Assembly (NCBI RefSeq): GCF_022489065.1
Contig: NZ_JAKVTW010000016.1
Location: 55,896-119,895 of the forward strand
Length of the DNA: 64,000 bases
From: Vreelandella neptunia
Lineage (GTDB): Bacteria > Pseudomonadota > Gammaproteobacteria > Pseudomonadales > Halomonadaceae
Direction of reading: 5' to 3'
A program made the position numbers and the translations under genes. Of the stretch, positions 56,651-64,000 are shown one piece after another. The notes below the pieces were generated by a model, which saw only the letters and a program-made list of their open reading frames with translations, had not been told where the DNA came from and ran no database searches. The stretch's first letter is position 1. Every line of letters starts with the position of its first letter.

Positions 56651-59600
56651 ATGCCTGCCAGACTAAATTTGGACAGCTCGCTGATCGATACGCTCTGGGT
56701 ACTCTGGGCGGCTGCTCTGGTATTTGTGATGCAAGCTGGCTTTCTTTGCTTAGAGGCGGGCACTACACGAACCAAGAATGCCATTAACGTCGCTATGAAA
56801 AACGTAGCGGACTTTGCCATCGCCGTCAGTGTTTTTTGGTTAGTGGGTTTTGCCATCATGTTTGGTGACTCCTACCACGGCTTAGTTGGCACCTCCTTAC
56901 TCGGTTGGCAGCTTGACGCTTCCGGCAGCTGGGTCATTACCATTTTTATTTTTCAATCAATGTTTTGCGCCACCGCGGCCACGATTGTGTCCGGTGCAGT
57001 GGCAGAACGTATGCCCTTTTTAGCCTACACCTGGACAGCCTTATGGATTGCTTTCATTATCTACCCGGTGTTTGGTCATTGGGCATGGGGCGGACTTTTA
57101 GGCGGCGAAGAAGGTTGGCTAGGGTCGTTGGGGTTTCTCGATTTTGCTGGGTCGACAGTGGTGCATAGCGTGGGTGGCTGGGTGGCGCTGGCAGCGGTAC
57201 TCAGCATCGGCCCTCGCGCCGGGCGCTTCTCCTTCGGTAAGCCGCCCACCGCCTTTCCCTCAGGCAATTTGCCGCTCGCCATGTTGGGCGCACTGTTTAT
57301 GATTTTGGGTTGGTTCGGATTTAACGGCGGCAGCACACTGGCGGTAACTTCTCAGATACCCATTATATTGGCCAATACCGTTCTCGGCGCCGTGGGCGGG
57401 ATACTCTCAGGCATGTTGATGGGGTTCCGAACCCGCCGCTACGCCGATGTGATGTACGCCATTAATGGAGCCATTGCAGGACTTGTCGCTGTCACTGCGA
57501 GTGCTCACATGATCTCACTACAGGCAGCCTTTGGTCTGGGTGCGGTCAGTGGCGTGCTGATGGTGCTGACCAGCGAATGGTTGCTTAAAAAGCATATTGA
57601 CGATGCTGTCAGTGCCATACCCGCCCACCTTGTATCGGGCATCTGGGGCACACTGGCACTGCCCTGGGTGGCTGACTTAACGCTTCTTGACAGCGGTTTG
57701 TCTCGATCTGCTCAGTTTGGTATTCAGTTGCTTGGCGTCGTCGTTTGTGGCGTCTGGAGTTTTGGCAGTGCATGGCTGCTATTTCGCATCACCCGGCGCT
57801 TCCTGCCTTTACGCGTCTCGCCTGAAGCAGAAAAAATGGGCCTTAATCTAGCCGAGCATGGCGCCAACAACGAGCTGAACCAACTGCTCGAACATATGCG
57901 CCAGCACGAACAACAGGGCGATATGCGACAACGTATTGAAGCCGACCCGTTTACCGAAGTGGGTGAAATTGCAGCCAGCTACAACCGAGTGACTGCGGCC
58001 CTTGAAACAGCCGTTGGCCATACCCGCGTCATGCTTCGCAACCTACGCGATGGCGTGATTACCTGGCAGGCGGATGGCTCATTAACAAGCCTTAACCCTG
58101 GCGCTGAACAGCTCTTCAATGTCAGGGCAACCAACTTGATTGGCAAACCCGTTTCCAATTTATTGCCCGGCTTTACGCTAACACCAGGCGCACGACATGA
58201 AATTAAACATCGCACCGCTGATAAGCGAGTGCGCTATTTGGAAATTCAGGTTAGCGAAGGCGCTAGCGGGTCTGTATCAGAACGCTCGGGCATGGTACGA
58301 GACGTCACCGAACGCCGACAGCTGCAAGAGCAGTTAAACCGCGAGCGAGACCTAGCGCGCACCACGCTGGCCTCTATAGGGGATGGTGTTATTACCTGCG
58401 ATGCTAGCGGCAACGTCACCTTTATCAATACTGAAGCGATACGCTTAACCGGCTGGACACTCGAAGAGGCAATGGATAAACCCATTCATGTGGTGTATCA
58501 ATTACGCGAAGAAGCCACTGGTGACCCACTTAGTAATCCTGCCCGGCAAGTGCTGACGCAATTAACCTCCGTACACTCCACCGAGCACTGCTTGCTGGTG
58601 AAACGTGATCACTCGCATACCCCCATTCAACACAGCGCGTCACCGATCCGTTCTCGCAGCGACATCACCCTGGGAGCGGTCGTTGTGTTTCAAGATGTCA
58701 GCCTTACTCGCCAACTGACGGAACAGCTAAGCTATCAAGTGAGTCACGACAATCTGACCGACTTACTTAATCGGCGCGCCTTTGAATCAGCGCTTACCGC
58801 ACTGCTTAATCGAGATGACGGTCACCATGTGCTGTGTTACCTGGATCTTGATCAGTTCAAAATAGTTAACGACACATGTGGCCATCTGGCAGGCGACGAG
58901 CTATTACGCCAAGTATCACTAAAACTGAAAGCCCATGTTCGCAGTAGTGATATTGCTGCTCGCTTGGGCGGTGATGAGTTTGCTCTTCTGCTGCCCGACT
59001 GCGGTCTGGAAAGAGCACTTGCCATCACTGAAGCTCTGCGCTGCGATATCGAAAATTATCGCTTTGCCTGGCAAGAACACACCTTTGGGATAGGGGTTAG
59101 CATTGGCTTGGTGGAACTGAATGCAGCCCAACCCATGCAGCTTAGCCAAGCTCTTCATGCGTCTGACGCTGCGTGCTACGCCGCAAAAGAAGCAGGTCGT
59201 AATCGTATCCACTGTCATCAGCCCGACGACCACTCATTGTTGGAAAAGCATGGCGAACTGCAATGGGTTCAGCGCTTACAACATGGCCTAGACAACGATG
59301 CTTTTCGCCTTTTTGCCCAACCAATTAAAGCCATTTGTGCTGACTCACCCGCCTACCGTGAGATTCTGCTTCGCCTTGAAGAGCATGGTGAACTTATCGC
59401 TCCAGGAAGCTTTTTACCTGCCGCGGAGCGCTATCACTTTATGGTACGTATCGATCGTTGGGTAATTCGCAACACTCTGGCTTGGCTGGGGGATCATAAC
59501 CGTCACTCTGAAACGCGGCCGCATAGCCTATGGGGCATCAATTTATCCGGGGCTTCGTTATCCGACGCTGATTTTTGTCAGGATCTTATTACTCAGGTGT

Positions 59601-60031
59601 CCGCTGCAGACCTACCCCACGGCACCCTCTGTTTTGAAATTACCGAAAGCACCGCGATCGCCCAACTCTCCCGCGTTAATACATTAATTCATACACTAAA
59701 AGCGTATGGCTGCCGTTTTGCACTGGATGACTTCGGTACCGGGCTCTCCTCTTTCAGCTATTTAAAGCAACTCCCGGTCGATTATTTAAAAATTGACGGT
59801 AATTTCATCCAGAACGTCCACCAAGACCCGATAGATAGAGCGATGGTTGAGGCAATTCATGCCGTTGGAAAGGCACTGGGCATCAAGACTATCGCCGAGT
59901 ATGTTGAAACCCAGGCAACGCTAGACACGCTACATCAGATGGGGATTGACTATGCGCAGGGGTATTTACTAGGTATGCCGGAACCACTGACCAATATGGC
60001 AGGCAACCGTATTAGGGTAATGCCGCGCTAG
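56651..60031 (+). CDS. Ammonium channel fused to PAS, GGDEF and EAL domains
   Basis: A 1,126-residue signalling protein. The N-terminal half (1 to about 385) is an Amt/Mep-type channel of about 11 helices with pore residues retained: D164, H172 (DFAGSTVVHSVGG) and H326 (PAHLVSGIWG) match D160, H168 and H318 of AmtB. A helical linker (ADPFTEVGEIAASYNRVTAA), two PAS domains (about 460-565, 575-690), a GGDEF domain with intact GGDEF at 773-777 and an RxxD inhibitory site (RSSD) five residues before it, and an EAL domain follow. The EAL motif reads EIL (E904), but ITEST, LDDFGTG and DYLKIDG are kept. Start at 56651 is supported by AAGGA eight bases upstream. It would sense or carry ammonium and set c-di-GMP level. 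Confidence 0.92.
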   Translation: MPARLNLDSSLIDTLWVLWAAALVFVMQAGFLCLEAGTTRTKNAINVAMKNVADFAIAVSVFWLVGFAIMFGDSYHGLVGTSLLGWQLDASGSWVITIFIFQSMFCATAATIVSGAVAERMPFLAYTWTALWIAFIIYPVFGHWAWGGLLGGEEGWLGSLGFLDFAGSTVVHSVGGWVALAAVLSIGPRAGRFSFGKPPTAFPSGNLPLAMLGALFMILGWFGFNGGSTLAVTSQIPIILANTVLGAVGGILSGMLMGFRTRRYADVMYAINGAIAGLVAVTASAHMISLQAAFGLGAVSGVLMVLTSEWLLKKHIDDAVSAIPAHLVSGIWGTLALPWVADLTLLDSGLSRSAQFGIQLLGVVVCGVWSFGSAWLLFRITRRFLPLRVSPEAEKMGLNLAEHGANNELNQLLEHMRQHEQQGDMRQRIEADPFTEVGEIAASYNRVTAALETAVGHTRVMLRNLRDGVITWQADGSLTSLNPGAEQLFNVRATNLIGKPVSNLLPGFTLTPGARHEIKHRTADKRVRYLEIQVSEGASGSVSERSGMVRDVTERRQLQEQLNRERDLARTTLASIGDGVITCDASGNVTFINTEAIRLTGWTLEEAMDKPIHVVYQLREEATGDPLSNPARQVLTQLTSVHSTEHCLLVKRDHSHTPIQHSASPIRSRSDITLGAVVVFQDVSLTRQLTEQLSYQVSHDNLTDLLNRRAFESALTALLNRDDGHHVLCYLDLDQFKIVNDTCGHLAGDELLRQVSLKLKAHVRSSDIAARLGGDEFALLLPDCGLERALAITEALRCDIENYRFAWQEHTFGIGVSIGLVELNAAQPMQLSQALHASDAACYAAKEAGRNRIHCHQPDDHSLLEKHGELQWVQRLQHGLDNDAFRLFAQPIKAICADSPAYREILLRLEEHGELIAPGSFLPAAERYHFMVRIDRWVIRNTLAWLGDHNRHSETRPHSLWGINLSGASLSDADFCQDLITQVSAADLPHGTLCFEITESTAIAQLSRVNTLIHTLKAYGCRFALDDFGTGLSSFSYLKQLPVDYLKIDGNFIQNVHQDPIDRAMVEAIHAVGKALGIKTIAEYVETQATLDTLHQMGIDYAQGYLLGMPEPLTNMAGNRIRVMPR

Positions 60032-60060
60032 TCATTAGCGGGATGTCTAAAATCAGGCAC

Positions 60061-60079
60061 AAAAAAAACCCAAACAGGG
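60061..60079 (-). terminator. Possible weak terminator of the tRNA operon
   Basis: On the minus strand CCCTGTTTGGG is followed by eight T (complement of 60061-60068). The stem is only three base pairs, so the T-run is the main signal. It lies 64 bases after the last tRNA. Confidence 0.35.
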
Positions 60080-60142
60080 CATATGAAGTAAAAATAGAAA
60101 ATTAAGAGAAGGTAATACAAGAAGGGATATCTGCAGGGCATA

Positions 60143-60218
60143 TGGGGTGGATGATGGGACTTGAACCCACGACCACCGGAGTCACAATCCGGGGCTCTAC
60201 CACTGAGCTACACCCACC
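60143..60218 (-). tRNA. tRNA-His (anticodon GTG), copy 1
   Basis: 76 nt including encoded CCA. The anticodon loop TTGTGAC sits on the stem CCGGA/TCCGG. The acceptor stem has the extra G at position -1 paired to C73, the tRNA-His identity mark. T arm GTGGGTTCAAGTCCCAT. Confidence 0.95.
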
Positions 60219-60251
60219 ACAACCTAAAACTGGAAACGCAAACATTGTCAC

Positions 60252-60327
60252 TGGGGTGGATGATGGGATTTGAACCCACGACCACCGGAGTCACAATCCG
60301 GGGCTCTACCCCTGAGCTACACCCACC
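60252..60327 (-). tRNA. tRNA-His (anticodon GTG), copy 2
   Basis: 76 nt, same sequence as copy 1 except one change in the D loop (CAGGGGT for CAGTGGT) and one in the T loop (GTTCAAATC for GTTCAAGTC). Part of the same operon; the spacer is 33 bases. Confidence 0.95.
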
Positions 60328-60418
60328 ATAGACAATCTTACGTTGAAACCTTATGCAGAAAAGATCAGCACGAGCTTGAAGATATGATTCTCTGACGGGT
60401 TGTTACCACTGAAGTGAG

Positions 60419-60495
60419 TGGCACGCCCAGCAGGAATCGAACCCGCAACCTACGGCTTAGAAGGCCGTTGCTCTATCCGGTTGAGCTATGGGCGC
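60419..60495 (-). tRNA. tRNA-Arg (anticodon TCT)
   Basis: 77 nt with encoded CCA. Anticodon loop CTTCTAA on the stem ACGGC/GCCGT gives anticodon TCT. Acceptor arms GCGCCCA and TGGGCGT. It reads AGA/AGG codons. Confidence 0.95.
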
Positions 60496-60586
60496 ACAAA
60501 AAGCATTCAGAAATAACGAATACTAATGAGCACTAGACCACAACCAAAGCTTGGAAAAGCAAGCTACTACCTTTCACGTTTAGGTG

Positions 60587-60663
60587 TGGTCGGGATGGAG
60601 GGATTCGAACCCCCGACATCCTGCTCCCAAAGCAGGCGCGCTACCAGACTGCGCTACATCCCG
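60587..60663 (-). tRNA. tRNA-Pro (anticodon TGG)
   Basis: 77 nt with encoded CCA. Anticodon loop TTTGGGA on the stem CCTGC/GCAGG. Acceptor arms CGGGATG and CATCCCG. First gene of the Pro-Arg-His-His operon on the minus strand; E. coli has an argX-hisR-leuT-proM cluster with similar content in another order. Confidence 0.95.
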
Positions 60664-60712
60664 ATTTTTATCACCCTAGACGCTACCGCTTGGTCCGTCT
60701 CAAGCGAGGCAT

Positions 60713-60740
60713 ATATTACTATTTCTAATTTTAAAGTCAA
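60713..60740 (-). promoter_or_regulatory. Predicted promoter of the tRNA operon
   Basis: On the minus strand TTGACT (complement of 60735-60740) and TAATAT (complement of 60713-60718), spacer 16. A GC-rich discriminator (GCCTCGC) follows the -10, as in promoters under stringent control. Confidence 0.6.
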
Positions 60741-60890
60741 CCATTAAAGTGATTGTTCTTGAAGGCGCTTTGCCTGGATGCCCTGGCGTGCGAAAATTGC
60801 CGCCTTTGAAAGCGCTGCCGTACAGGCGCTTGGTATCAGGATTTGTCTAGATCGCCTCAGCCTTTTTAACGTCCACAGGGATTTTATTAC

Positions 60891-61757
60891 ATGACCGCCC
60901 AACTAATCGATGGCAAAGCCATCGCTGCTACTGTTCGCCAACAGGTTGCCGAGAAAGTCGCCGCACGCCGTGAAGCAGACTTACGGGTACCGGGACTAGC
61001 CGTAGTTGTGGTCGGGGACGATCCTGCTTCTCAAGTTTATGTCAGTAATAAGCACCGCGCCTGTGAACAGGCAGGCATTCTCTCCTTTCAGCATGCTCTC
61101 CCTGCCACAACATCACAGCAGGCGTTAGAAGCCCTCGTTGACCAACTCAATAGCGACCCATCGGTCGACGGCATTTTGGTGCAGTTGCCGCTACCTAAGC
61201 ATTTGGATGCCGGGCCTATCTTAGAACGCATTTTTCCTGACAAAGACGTCGATGGTTTTCACCCCTACAACATTGGCCGCTTAGCACAGCGTATGCCTGC
61301 GCTACGCCCTTGCACCCCCAAAGGCATCATGACACTACTGGCACAGAGTGATATTGCGGTACGCGGCCTGGATGCCACCGTGGTAGGCGCCTCCAACATT
61401 GTTGGACGGCCCATGGCACTGGAACTGATGCTTGCGGGCTGTACCACCACTGTGTGTCATCGATTTACTCAAAATCTGAAAGACCACGTTAGCCGCGCTG
61501 ACATTTTGGTCGTAGCCGTCGGTAAGCCCGGTATCGTCAAAGGGGAGTGGATCAAGCCAGGGGCCGTCGTGATTGATGTGGGCATCAACCGCCAAGAAGA
61601 TGGCACGCTGAAAGGTGACCTTGATTTTGCTGCCGCCGCTGAGCGTGCCAGCTTTATCACGCCAGTCCCGGGCGGCGTAGGCCCAATGACCGTTGCAACA
61701 CTGCTTGAAAACACCCTGGAAGCCGCTGAGCAGCACGATCTCGCGCAACAGGCATAG
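60891..61757 (+). CDS. folD: Bifunctional methylenetetrahydrofolate dehydrogenase/cyclohydrolase
   Basis: Interconverts 5,10-methylene- and 10-formyl-tetrahydrofolate. The 288-residue protein has the catalytic [13 protein letters not shown] (Tyr and Lys, about 50-60), [12 protein letters not shown] and the NADP-binding [17 protein letters not shown] (about 163-179), with [16 protein letters not shown] near the end. It lies upstream of mtnN on the same strand, 55 bases apart. Confidence 0.97.
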   Translation: MTAQLIDGKAIAATVRQQVAEKVAARREADLRVPGLAVVVVGDDPASQVYVSNKHRACEQAGILSFQHALPATTSQQALEALVDQLNSDPSVDGILVQLPLPKHLDAGPILERIFPDKDVDGFHPYNIGRLAQRMPALRPCTPKGIMTLLAQSDIAVRGLDATVVGASNIVGRPMALELMLAGCTTTVCHRFTQNLKDHVSRADILVVAVGKPGIVKGEWIKPGAVVIDVGINRQEDGTLKGDLDFAAAAERASFITPVPGGVGPMTVATLLENTLEAAEQHDLAQQA

Positions 61758-61812
61758 CCGATTCAAGCACTCCCCTCTTTCATTAAGGTCTCTCACTAAG
61801 GAGTAATGCGCA

Positions 61813-62520
61813 GTGAAGCGTATTGGTATTATTGGCGCGATGGCGCAAGAAGTGAGCACGCTGGTTAGCCAACTAGACGCCCCCCAACGCTATGAGCACG
61901 CAGGCTTTGTATTTCATACCGGCACACGTTTCGGGCTTGAGGTTATTGTGCTGCAGTCGGGGATTGGCAAAGTCAATGCCGCGGTAGGCACCGCTATTCT
62001 CTTAGAGCGCCACCAACCCGACGCCATCATTAATACTGGCTCGGCCGGAGGGTTTGCCACTGACTTAGCCATTGGCGATGTGATTATTTCTGATGAAGTA
62101 CGCCATCATGACGTTGACGCCGTCGTATTTGGCTATGAGATAGGTCAGGTACCGGGGATGCCGGCCGCCTACCAAGCCGACAAAACACTACGTGAAATCG
62201 CGCGCAATGCCATTGCGTCGTTAGGCGAGGTCAACGTACGTGAAGGCTTGATCGCCACCGGTGATGCCTTTATGGCCGACCCAGCTCGGGTGGAAGCTAC
62301 CCGCGCGCAGTTCCCAAGCATGCTTGCTGTGGAGATGGAGGGCGCCGCCATCGCCCAAACGTGCTATCTCTATCAGTGCCCTTTCGTGGTCATCCGCGCA
62401 CTCTCTGATATCCCGGGCAGTGGCGACAACCACCTCTCGTTTGATGAGTTTCTGGAAGTGGCCGCTGACCATTCATCGCGCATGGTCAATCAAATGCTTA
62501 AGCAGCTTGGTAACGGTTAG
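61813..62520 (+). CDS. mtnN: 5'-methylthioadenosine/S-adenosylhomocysteine nucleosidase
   Basis: Cleaves methylthioadenosine and S-adenosylhomocysteine, relieving product inhibition of methyltransferases. The 235-residue protein begins IGIIGAMAQEVSTLVSQL with catalytic Glu12, and carries VEMEGAAIAQTC and the catalytic Asp in IRALSDIPGSGDNH. The start is a GTG at 61813 with AAGGAG nine bases upstream. It is convergent with pyrC across a 12-bp-stem hairpin. Confidence 0.96.
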   Translation: MKRIGIIGAMAQEVSTLVSQLDAPQRYEHAGFVFHTGTRFGLEVIVLQSGIGKVNAAVGTAILLERHQPDAIINTGSAGGFATDLAIGDVIISDEVRHHDVDAVVFGYEIGQVPGMPAAYQADKTLREIARNAIASLGEVNVREGLIATGDAFMADPARVEATRAQFPSMLAVEMEGAAIAQTCYLYQCPFVVIRALSDIPGSGDNHLSFDEFLEVAADHSSRMVNQMLKQLGNG

Positions 62521-62530
62521 TTTTGTTATC

Positions 62531-62559
62531 TAAGCGGTCGACGCACCGTCGACCGCTTA
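62531..62559. repeat. 12-bp-stem hairpin between mtnN and pyrC
   Basis: TAAGCGGTCGAC at 62531-62542 pairs perfectly with 62548-62559 around the five bases GCACC. No T-run on either strand, though the position between convergent genes suggests termination. Confidence 0.85.
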
Positions 62560-62580
62560 TCCGCTGATAGCGTAAACACG

Positions 62581-63618
62581 TTACGACTCAATCGCCCAAT
62601 GTAGCGTTTCTCCCGCCAACAATGGAATAATTTGCTCACCCTGAGCATAGGGGTAGCTTTCCGGCAGCCGCCACTCGCGGCGCTCCAGCGTAATAGTGTC
62701 TGCGTTGGGTGCAAGCCCATAAAAACGCGGGCCATTTTGGCTGGCAAAAGCTTCCAGCTTGTCTAACGCATTCATTTCATCAAAGGCGGTGGCGTAAAGC
62801 TCAATGGCTGCAGGCGCGGTATAAGCGCCAGCACAGCCGCAGCTTGACTCTTTAGCCCCCTGAGAGTGCGGTGCACTGTCAGTGCCCAAAAAGAACTTGT
62901 GGCTACCGCTGGTGGCTGCTTTAAGCAGTGCTTGGCGATGCTGCTCACGCTTTAGAATCGGCAAGCAGTAGTAGTGAGGACGAATGCCACCGACCAGCAT
63001 TTTATTGCGATTAAACAGTAGGTGATGGGCTGTAATCGTAGCGGCCACATTGTCCGGCGCTTGAGCGACAAACTCTGCTGCCTGCTGGGTGGTGATATGC
63101 TCAAACACCACTTTCAGGGTCGGGTGGCGCTCCAGCAATGGCTTCATCACTTTTTCGATAAACACCGCTTCGCGATCAAAAATATCAATCTCGGCAGCGG
63201 TGACTTCACCATGCACTAACAGGGGCATACCCACTTTGACCATCATGGCAATGGTCGCATCGCAGTGGGCGATATCGGTCACCCCCGAGTCAGAATTGGT
63301 AGTGGCGCCCGCAGGGTAGAGTTTCACCGCTTTCACTAAGCCGCTTTGCGCCGCACGCTCAATCTCTTCTGGGGGCGTAGTATCCGTCAGGTAAAGAACC
63401 ATTAATGGCTCAAAGGCACTGCCCGCCGGTAAGGCGTCTAAAATACGTTGACGATACTCAAGCGCCTGAGCGGTTGTGGTGATGGGCGGCGTTAAATTGG
63501 GCATGATAATGGCACGCCCCATCTGTGCTGCAGTATGACCAACGACGGCTTTTAATGCCTCATCATCGCGTAAATGAAGATGCCAATCATCGGGGCGCGT
63601 CAGTGTTACAGTGTCCAC
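62581..63618 (-). CDS. pyrC: Dihydroorotase PyrC
   Basis: Closes carbamoyl-aspartate to dihydroorotate in pyrimidine synthesis. The 345-residue class II enzyme has the zinc ligands in [12 protein letters not shown] (His-x-His, about 12-17), the carboxylated lysine in [15 protein letters not shown] (about 102), LVHGEV and [13 protein letters not shown], and the Asp in [14 protein letters not shown]. It is convergent with mtnN. In some species pyrC paralogs are zinc-regulated, but this looks like the housekeeping enzyme. Confidence 0.97.
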   Translation of the reverse strand: MDTVTLTRPDDWHLHLRDDEALKAVVGHTAAQMGRAIIMPNLTPPITTTAQALEYRQRILDALPAGSAFEPLMVLYLTDTTPPEEIERAAQSGLVKAVKLYPAGATTNSDSGVTDIAHCDATIAMMVKVGMPLLVHGEVTAAEIDIFDREAVFIEKVMKPLLERHPTLKVVFEHITTQQAAEFVAQAPDNVAATITAHHLLFNRNKMLVGGIRPHYYCLPILKREQHRQALLKAATSGSHKFFLGTDSAPHSQGAKESSCGCAGAYTAPAAIELYATAFDEMNALDKLEAFASQNGPRFYGLAPNADTITLERREWRLPESYPYAQGEQIIPLLAGETLHWAIES

Positions 63619-63801
63619 GGCAAGTCCTGTACTGAAGTTAAGTGGGTGAAAGGAAGGTCAGTGGGCGAATAAGGTACGCACAGTATACGCAATTGAGGAG
63701 CTGGATAAATCCATCTCTCAAGCGCCCACAGCGCTGCTCAAGTGTCGTATCATGTCGGCACTTTTTCACTGTTATGGTTTATCGGTAAGGATCCGGTGTT
63801 T

Positions 63802-64000
63802 ATGCAGAATGTGCGACGCTATGCGGATGTCATTGCCAGCTTGGAGGGAGTGTTGTGGCTAAGCCTTGCTTGGTCAATTTCACTTTCAGTCCATATCGGC
63901 AGCACGGAACCCACTCTGGCTAGCTTACTCGTGATCGGTGCTTTCGTGGTTTTCAGCTGGGCTCATCGGCCACTGCGGTATATGTTACGTCGTTACCATA
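63802..64000 (+). CDS. Start of an unrecognised membrane protein (cut by window edge)
   Basis: An open frame from ATG 63802 to the window end, about 66 codons visible. AAGGA lies about 12 bases upstream. The sequence starts MQNVRRYADVIASLEGVLWL, with two likely membrane helices (VLWLSLAWSISLSVHIG and LASLLVIGAFVVFSW) followed by a basic stretch (RPLRYMLRRYH). The visible part does not show a family signature, so I give no function. Confidence 0.55.
   Translation, partial: MQNVRRYADVIASLEGVLWLSLAWSISLSVHIGSTEPTLASLLVIGAFVVFSWAHRPLRYMLRRYH

Noticed and set aside
60526..60747. 73-codon plus-strand frame across tRNA-Pro
   Set aside because: It reads through the antisense strand of a tRNA gene, a common false ORF.

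Overview
This window is a chromosomal segment of a moderately halophilic gammaproteobacterium, most likely Halomonas or a close relative (Halomonadaceae). Evidence for this is a complete ectABC ectoine operon, Pseudomonas/Oceanospirillales-type gene orders (ubiG-mupP-yciK; aspS-ruvCAB-ybgC-tolQRAB-pal-cpoB) and typical gammaproteobacterial protein families. The genus is inferred from gene content only. Coding density is high. I see no insertion sequence, prophage, CRISPR array or rRNA operon.

Layout. 1-7.6 kb: the 5' part of metH (cut by the window edge), nfuA, a divergent pair made of a KfrA-like coiled-coil DNA-binding protein and a tyrosine recombinase with palindromes between them, sufE, and a zur-hisI-yidD cassette. 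7.6-11.8 kb: a three-gene set (ATP-grasp ligase, inactive transglutaminase with a 7TM domain, retropepsin-like lipoprotein), then a DUF3833 lipoprotein. 11.9-16.8 kb: ectABC, glutathione reductase, carbonic anhydrase. 16.8-24 kb: cytochrome c', msrA, tamB, tamA. 24-27 kb: galU, a UDP-glucose dehydrogenase-like protein that lacks its catalytic cysteine, and a membrane coiled-coil protein. 27-29.5 kb: ubiG, mupP, yciK. 29.5-39.6 kb: the Tol-Pal, Ruv and aspS block. 39.9-50.3 kb: metabolic and repair genes (a dehydrogenase, acyP, yihY-type, nadM-Nudix, a LysR regulator, cls, fumA, nei, uvrB). 50.4-56.3 kb: osmC with a small HMA-like protein, ygfZ, tatD, prfC, a YjfB-type small protein, a D-amino-acid dehydrogenase. 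56.6-60 kb: a large fusion of an ammonium channel with PAS, GGDEF and EAL domains. 60.1-60.7 kb: a Pro-Arg-His-His tRNA operon. 60.9-64 kb: folD, mtnN, pyrC and the start of a membrane protein.

How the genes work together. Several groups share a process: Fe-S cluster assembly (nfuA, sufE, ygfZ), zinc response (zur cassette), osmoprotection (ectABC), envelope integrity (tamAB, tolQRAB-pal-cpoB, cls), cell-wall recycling (mupP) and DNA repair (ruvCAB, uvrB, nei).

The items most worth following up are the Amt-PAS-PAS-GGDEF-EAL protein, the recombinase/KfrA pair with its lox-like palindromes, the Ugd-like pseudoenzyme in the galU operon, the zur-hisI-yidD cassette, and the amidoligase/7TM/retropepsin cluster. 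All functions are read from sequence patterns and gene context; no database search was run.
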